Assembly: GCA_019649035.1 (NCBI GenBank)
Contig: BMAT01007931.1
Span: 217,208-238,743 of the forward strand
Source: Elysia marginata
Taxonomy: Eukaryota > Mollusca > Gastropoda > Plakobranchidae
DNA length: 21,536 nt
Direction: 5' to 3'
Position numbers and translations under genes: made by a program. Position 1 is the first letter of the stretch. The number at the start of each line of letters is the position of its first letter. Below the pieces are notes generated by a model, which was not told the origin of the DNA, did no database searches, and worked only from the letters and a program-made list of their open reading frames with translations. Shown here piece by piece: positions 18,978-21,536 of the stretch.

Positions 18978-19157
18978 TTAAGGAAGGAATCGGAATGAAT
19001 AAAGAGAAATGCACGGATTCGAATACATCCCGGAAATCGCCTTATAACGCGGAAGGTAATTAGATGTTCGGCGAAAGATGCTGTTAGGTGTTGACATCTG
19101 TGTCTTGTAGCGGATTATTTCAATGCGTCAACTCCATTTGTCAAGAAAGGGTTTTTA

Positions 19158-19386
19158 CAGAAAGAGGAGAGGTGGACAACGAGAGATAGAAAGAGAGAGG
19201 TAGAGCGAGAGAATGAGAGAGAGAGAATCGACGGAAAGGGTTGGAAAAGAAACTGCTCTCAAGCAGGGAGACGTAGTTAAAGAGAAAGGGGAAATAGATA
19301 TAGAAATAAGCTAAAATATCCGTACAAAAAGAAAATGCTGTCGGGGAGAGAGATAGATAGATGGATAGATAGATAGATAGATAATA
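19158..19386. repeat. Purine-rich block with a GATA microsatellite
   Basis: GAGA-type purine runs dominate 19158-19260. A GATA tetranucleotide array runs from about 19348 to 19386, with one GATG variant. Confidence 0.88.
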
Positions 19387-19518
19387 ATTATAGATCTACC
19401 TTCCTATGTCATGAGCCTAGACACAGTGTTTCGTGGATGTCTCCACTCCTCAGTAGACATCATATGCTCCAATAATTTTGAGCACTTTATTATTGTGGTA
19501 ATGCACAATTACTTTTAC

Positions 19519-19519
<1 letters not shown>

Positions 19520-19595
<76 letters not shown>

Positions 19596-19664
19596 GAGAC
19601 AGACAGAGAGACAGAGAAAGATCAAGGCGCGAGAGAGAAGGTGAGAGAGAGAGAGAGAAACAGA
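19520..19664. repeat. Compound AGAT / AG / ACAG microsatellite
   Basis: AGAT units (about 19520-19551) pass into AG units, then CAGA units (about 19571-19600), then mixed AGAC and GAGA runs. The whole plus strand here is almost free of T after the AGAT block. Confidence 0.93.
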
Positions 19665-19838
19665 GATCGAGTTAGTGACGGAACAGACAGAAAAACAGGG
19701 AAATGAAAGTGGACAAGATTAGGTCAAGGTGTCACAGAACCGGGAGAAGATGATTGTGTGTCCATGAGCTAAACTAGTTGACCAAATTATTAGCGTTCTC
19801 TGCTTCAGTAGGCGAGAACTTGAGGCGCCAACAATAGG

Positions 19839-20016
19839 CATTCTTGAACAACTGCGGCTCGTAGAGATTTTGTCAGATCGATAGAAATATATCGATATCG
19901 ATACCTTCATTTCGTTCAGGCAGTGGGTTTTCGAATGAAGCAGTTAAAATAGGCTATATCGATAAATATCTATCGAACTGGCAAAGTCTCTACGGACGGC
20001 AGTCGCTCAAGAACTG
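19839..20016. mobile_element. Foldback MITE, copy 2
   Basis: The element is about 178 bp. The left end reads CATTCTTGAACAACTGCGG...AGAGATTTTGTCAGATCGATAG; the right end read inwards is CAGTTCTTGAGCGACTGCCG...AGAGACTTTGCCAG, then TTCGATAG. The inverted repeats span about 65 bp at roughly 80%. The ATATATCGATATCGATACC core is identical to copy 1 at 18478-18658. No clear target-site duplication. No coding capacity, so movement would require a transposase from elsewhere. Confidence 0.84.
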
Positions 20017-20199
20017 GTGTATTAGAAAAAGTCAACTTGTTGTTTACGAGTTATCACATTAGATAAGTAAATAGAATCTTTTATGCATTTATAGTAGTGA
20101 AGAAAGACGATCAAAAAAAACTTCTGGGGTCTTTACTACAATACTTTTTTCAATACGATCTCACTGTGCCTCACTAGATCTAGAGATCCTTAAATCTAG

Positions 20200-20757
20200 C
20201 ACTGTTGTCTCGACCTCCTATGTTTCGATAGCTTTCTCCTTCGCAGAACTTCACTATCTCCTTTGATTGTTCCTACAGCTTTCCCCATGTGGTCTTTGTT
20301 TCGATTTAGTGTGGTGTCATCTGTTGTTTTTTTTTCCTCAACATTGACAAAGAGTTTGTGTTCTGTCAGAGACCTTTAGCACACGCACCGTGTCTCACTA
20401 CGCGTACGTGAAAATCGGGAAAGCAGATTGAGAAACTATAAAAATAATGAAACCAGTTTCTAAAAATAGACCCACAGACGTTCGCGTCATACTCACGCGT
20501 TGCTGCTTAAACTCTGTAATGTTGGACCTCTGCTACGTAACTGTTTTGCGATGCAACAAAGTCTACGTCGTCGGCGTTTGGAAGTTCCCACGAGAGTATT
20601 TATACTGCTTAAGTTTTTGATTTCGGTAGTGTGGGTCTCAGCTCTTTGAAGGCATGCTCTAGATATACAACGAACAATTTAGGGCTAAGGCTGTCCCTTT
20701 GAGATGTGCCTAGATGGCTGGGGAACGGTTTAGTTTCCCGGGCTCCATCTATCTTAG
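20200..20757 (-). mobile_element. Non-LTR retrotransposon (LINE) RT fragment, second family
   Basis: Minus-strand translation gives, in order, GTSQRDSLSPKLFVVYLE (RT motif normally PQGDSLSP..F..YLE), ADDVDFVASQNSYVAEVQ (the catalytic Y/F-ADD box, here with N before ADD) and, further on, GKAVGTIKGDSEVLRRRKL (family pattern K.VGSLLGD.ED..RRK). The order and spacing fit one RT palm-to-thumb segment, with unrelated sequence between about 20390 and 20470. Several in-frame stops and at least one frame change make it non-functional. QRD replaces the usual QGD. I do not assign a clade, but it differs from the fragment at 9440-9966. The 5' side abuts the TAG array. Confidence 0.85.
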
Positions 20758-20761
20758 TAGT

Positions 20762-20799
<38 letters not shown>

Positions 20800-20802
20800 T
20801 AN

Positions 20803-20843
<41 letters not shown>

Positions 20844-20927
20844 TTTAGTAATAATAGCACTAGTAGTTTGAGTAGTAGTAGTAGTAGTAGTAGTAGTGGT
20901 TTTAGTAATAATAGCAGTAGTAGTTTG

Positions 20928-20998
<71 letters not shown>

Positions 20999-21536
20999 GG
21001 CCTAGTAGTGGTAGCAGTAGTACTAGTTGTAGTATTAGTAGTAATAGTAGTAGTAGTCGTAACGGTAGTATTAGTAGTAGTGTAGTAGTAGTAATAATAG
21101 TATAGTAGTAGTCGTCGTCGTAGCAGTAGTAGTAGTAGTAGTAATAGTAGCAGTAGTAGTAGTAGTAATAGTAGTAGTAATAGTAGTAGCAGCAGTAGTA
21201 GCAGTAGTAGTAGAAGTAGTAGTAGTAGTAGTAGTAATAGCAGTAGTAGCAGCAGTAGTAGAATTAGTAGTAGTAGTAGTAGTAGTAGCAGTAGAAGTAC
21301 TAGTAGTAGTAGTAGTAGTAGTAGTGGTAGTAGTAGTAGTAGTAGTAAGGCCTAGTAGTGGTAGCAATTGGTAGTAGTAATAGTAGTAGTGGTCGTAACG
21401 GTAGTAATAGTAGTAGTGTAGTAGTAGTAATAATAGTATAGTAGTCGTCGTCGTAGCAGTAGTATTAGTAATAGTAGCAGTAATAGTAGTAATAGTAGTC
21501 GTAATAGTAGTAGCAGCAGTAGTAGAATTAGTAGTA
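20757..21536. repeat. TAG-based microsatellite with higher-order repeats
   Basis: About 780 bp of TAG repeats with interspersed variants (CAG, AAT, TCG) run off the window. Two levels of longer periodicity are visible. A 57-58-bp block starting GGTTTTAGTAATAATAGCA occurs at 20841 and 20899. A longer block starting GGCCTAGTAGTGGTAGCA occurs at 20999 and again at 21349, exactly 350 bp apart, with matching TCGTAACGGTAGTA and GTCGTCGTCGTAGCAGTAG downstream. An undetermined base (n) lies at 20802. Poly-Ser, poly-Val and poly-Thr frames are only its translations. Confidence 0.95.

Noticed and set aside
20706-21367. Poly-Ser (+) and poly-Thr (-) frames
   Set aside because: They are direct translations of the TAG microsatellite.
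1-21536. LTR or other virus-like element
   Set aside because: No paired LTRs, primer-binding site, gag, protease, integrase or capsid-like motif was seen; both reverse-transcriptase pieces are of non-LTR type.

Overview
The window looks like non-coding, repeat-rich nuclear DNA from an animal, most likely a gastropod mollusc. This is inferred from the overall AT-richness, the many CTAGATCT-type words (dense near 7640-7735), the long trinucleotide microsatellites, tRNA-derived SINEs with perfect A and B boxes, and non-LTR reverse-transcriptase remnants. I recognise no intact protein-coding host gene, no functional tRNA or rRNA gene, no CRISPR array and no LTR element. Nearly all open frames are short, are made of repeat sequence, or are translated microsatellite.

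Layout, left to right. 1-63 is a TGA microsatellite, followed by about 2.6 kb of featureless AT-rich sequence. 2689-2888 is an AAT array. 3001-4035 is a minisatellite with a 27-bp unit, a five-unit internal duplication, and three edge units of 33 bp. 4036-6180 is unassigned and includes a purine-rich block. 6182-6401 and 7988-8152 are two copies, in opposite orientation, of an AGCGCTTTG...GCGCTAT tail that runs into ATT repeats.

The centre, 8250-11912, is the densest mobile-element zone. It holds a full tRNA-derived SINE (+), a two-module hairpin repeat, a truncated SINE joined to an 80-bp tandem repeat, a non-LTR reverse-transcriptase fragment (-), a full SINE (-) with a perfect 12-bp target-site duplication, a second type of tRNA-like SINE head, and two about 176-bp pogo/Tigger-like MITEs flanked by TA.

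The right part holds a 194-bp tandem duplication, a 49-bp tandem repeat, a second tRNA-like head (-), an inverted partner of the hairpin repeat, a CpG-rich stretch (16775-17060), G-tracts, a long hairpin, two copies of a foldback MITE with about 65-bp inverted repeats, purine microsatellites, a second non-LTR fragment (-), and about 780 bp of TAG-based microsatellite running off the end of the window.

No genes cooperate here. The biology visible is the history of transposons and tandem repeats. The observations most worth following are the minisatellite with an edge-specific variant, the iterated motif inside the pogo-like MITEs, the foldback MITE pair, the mosaic hairpin repeat and the SINE/tandem-repeat junction. 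All similarities were judged by eye.
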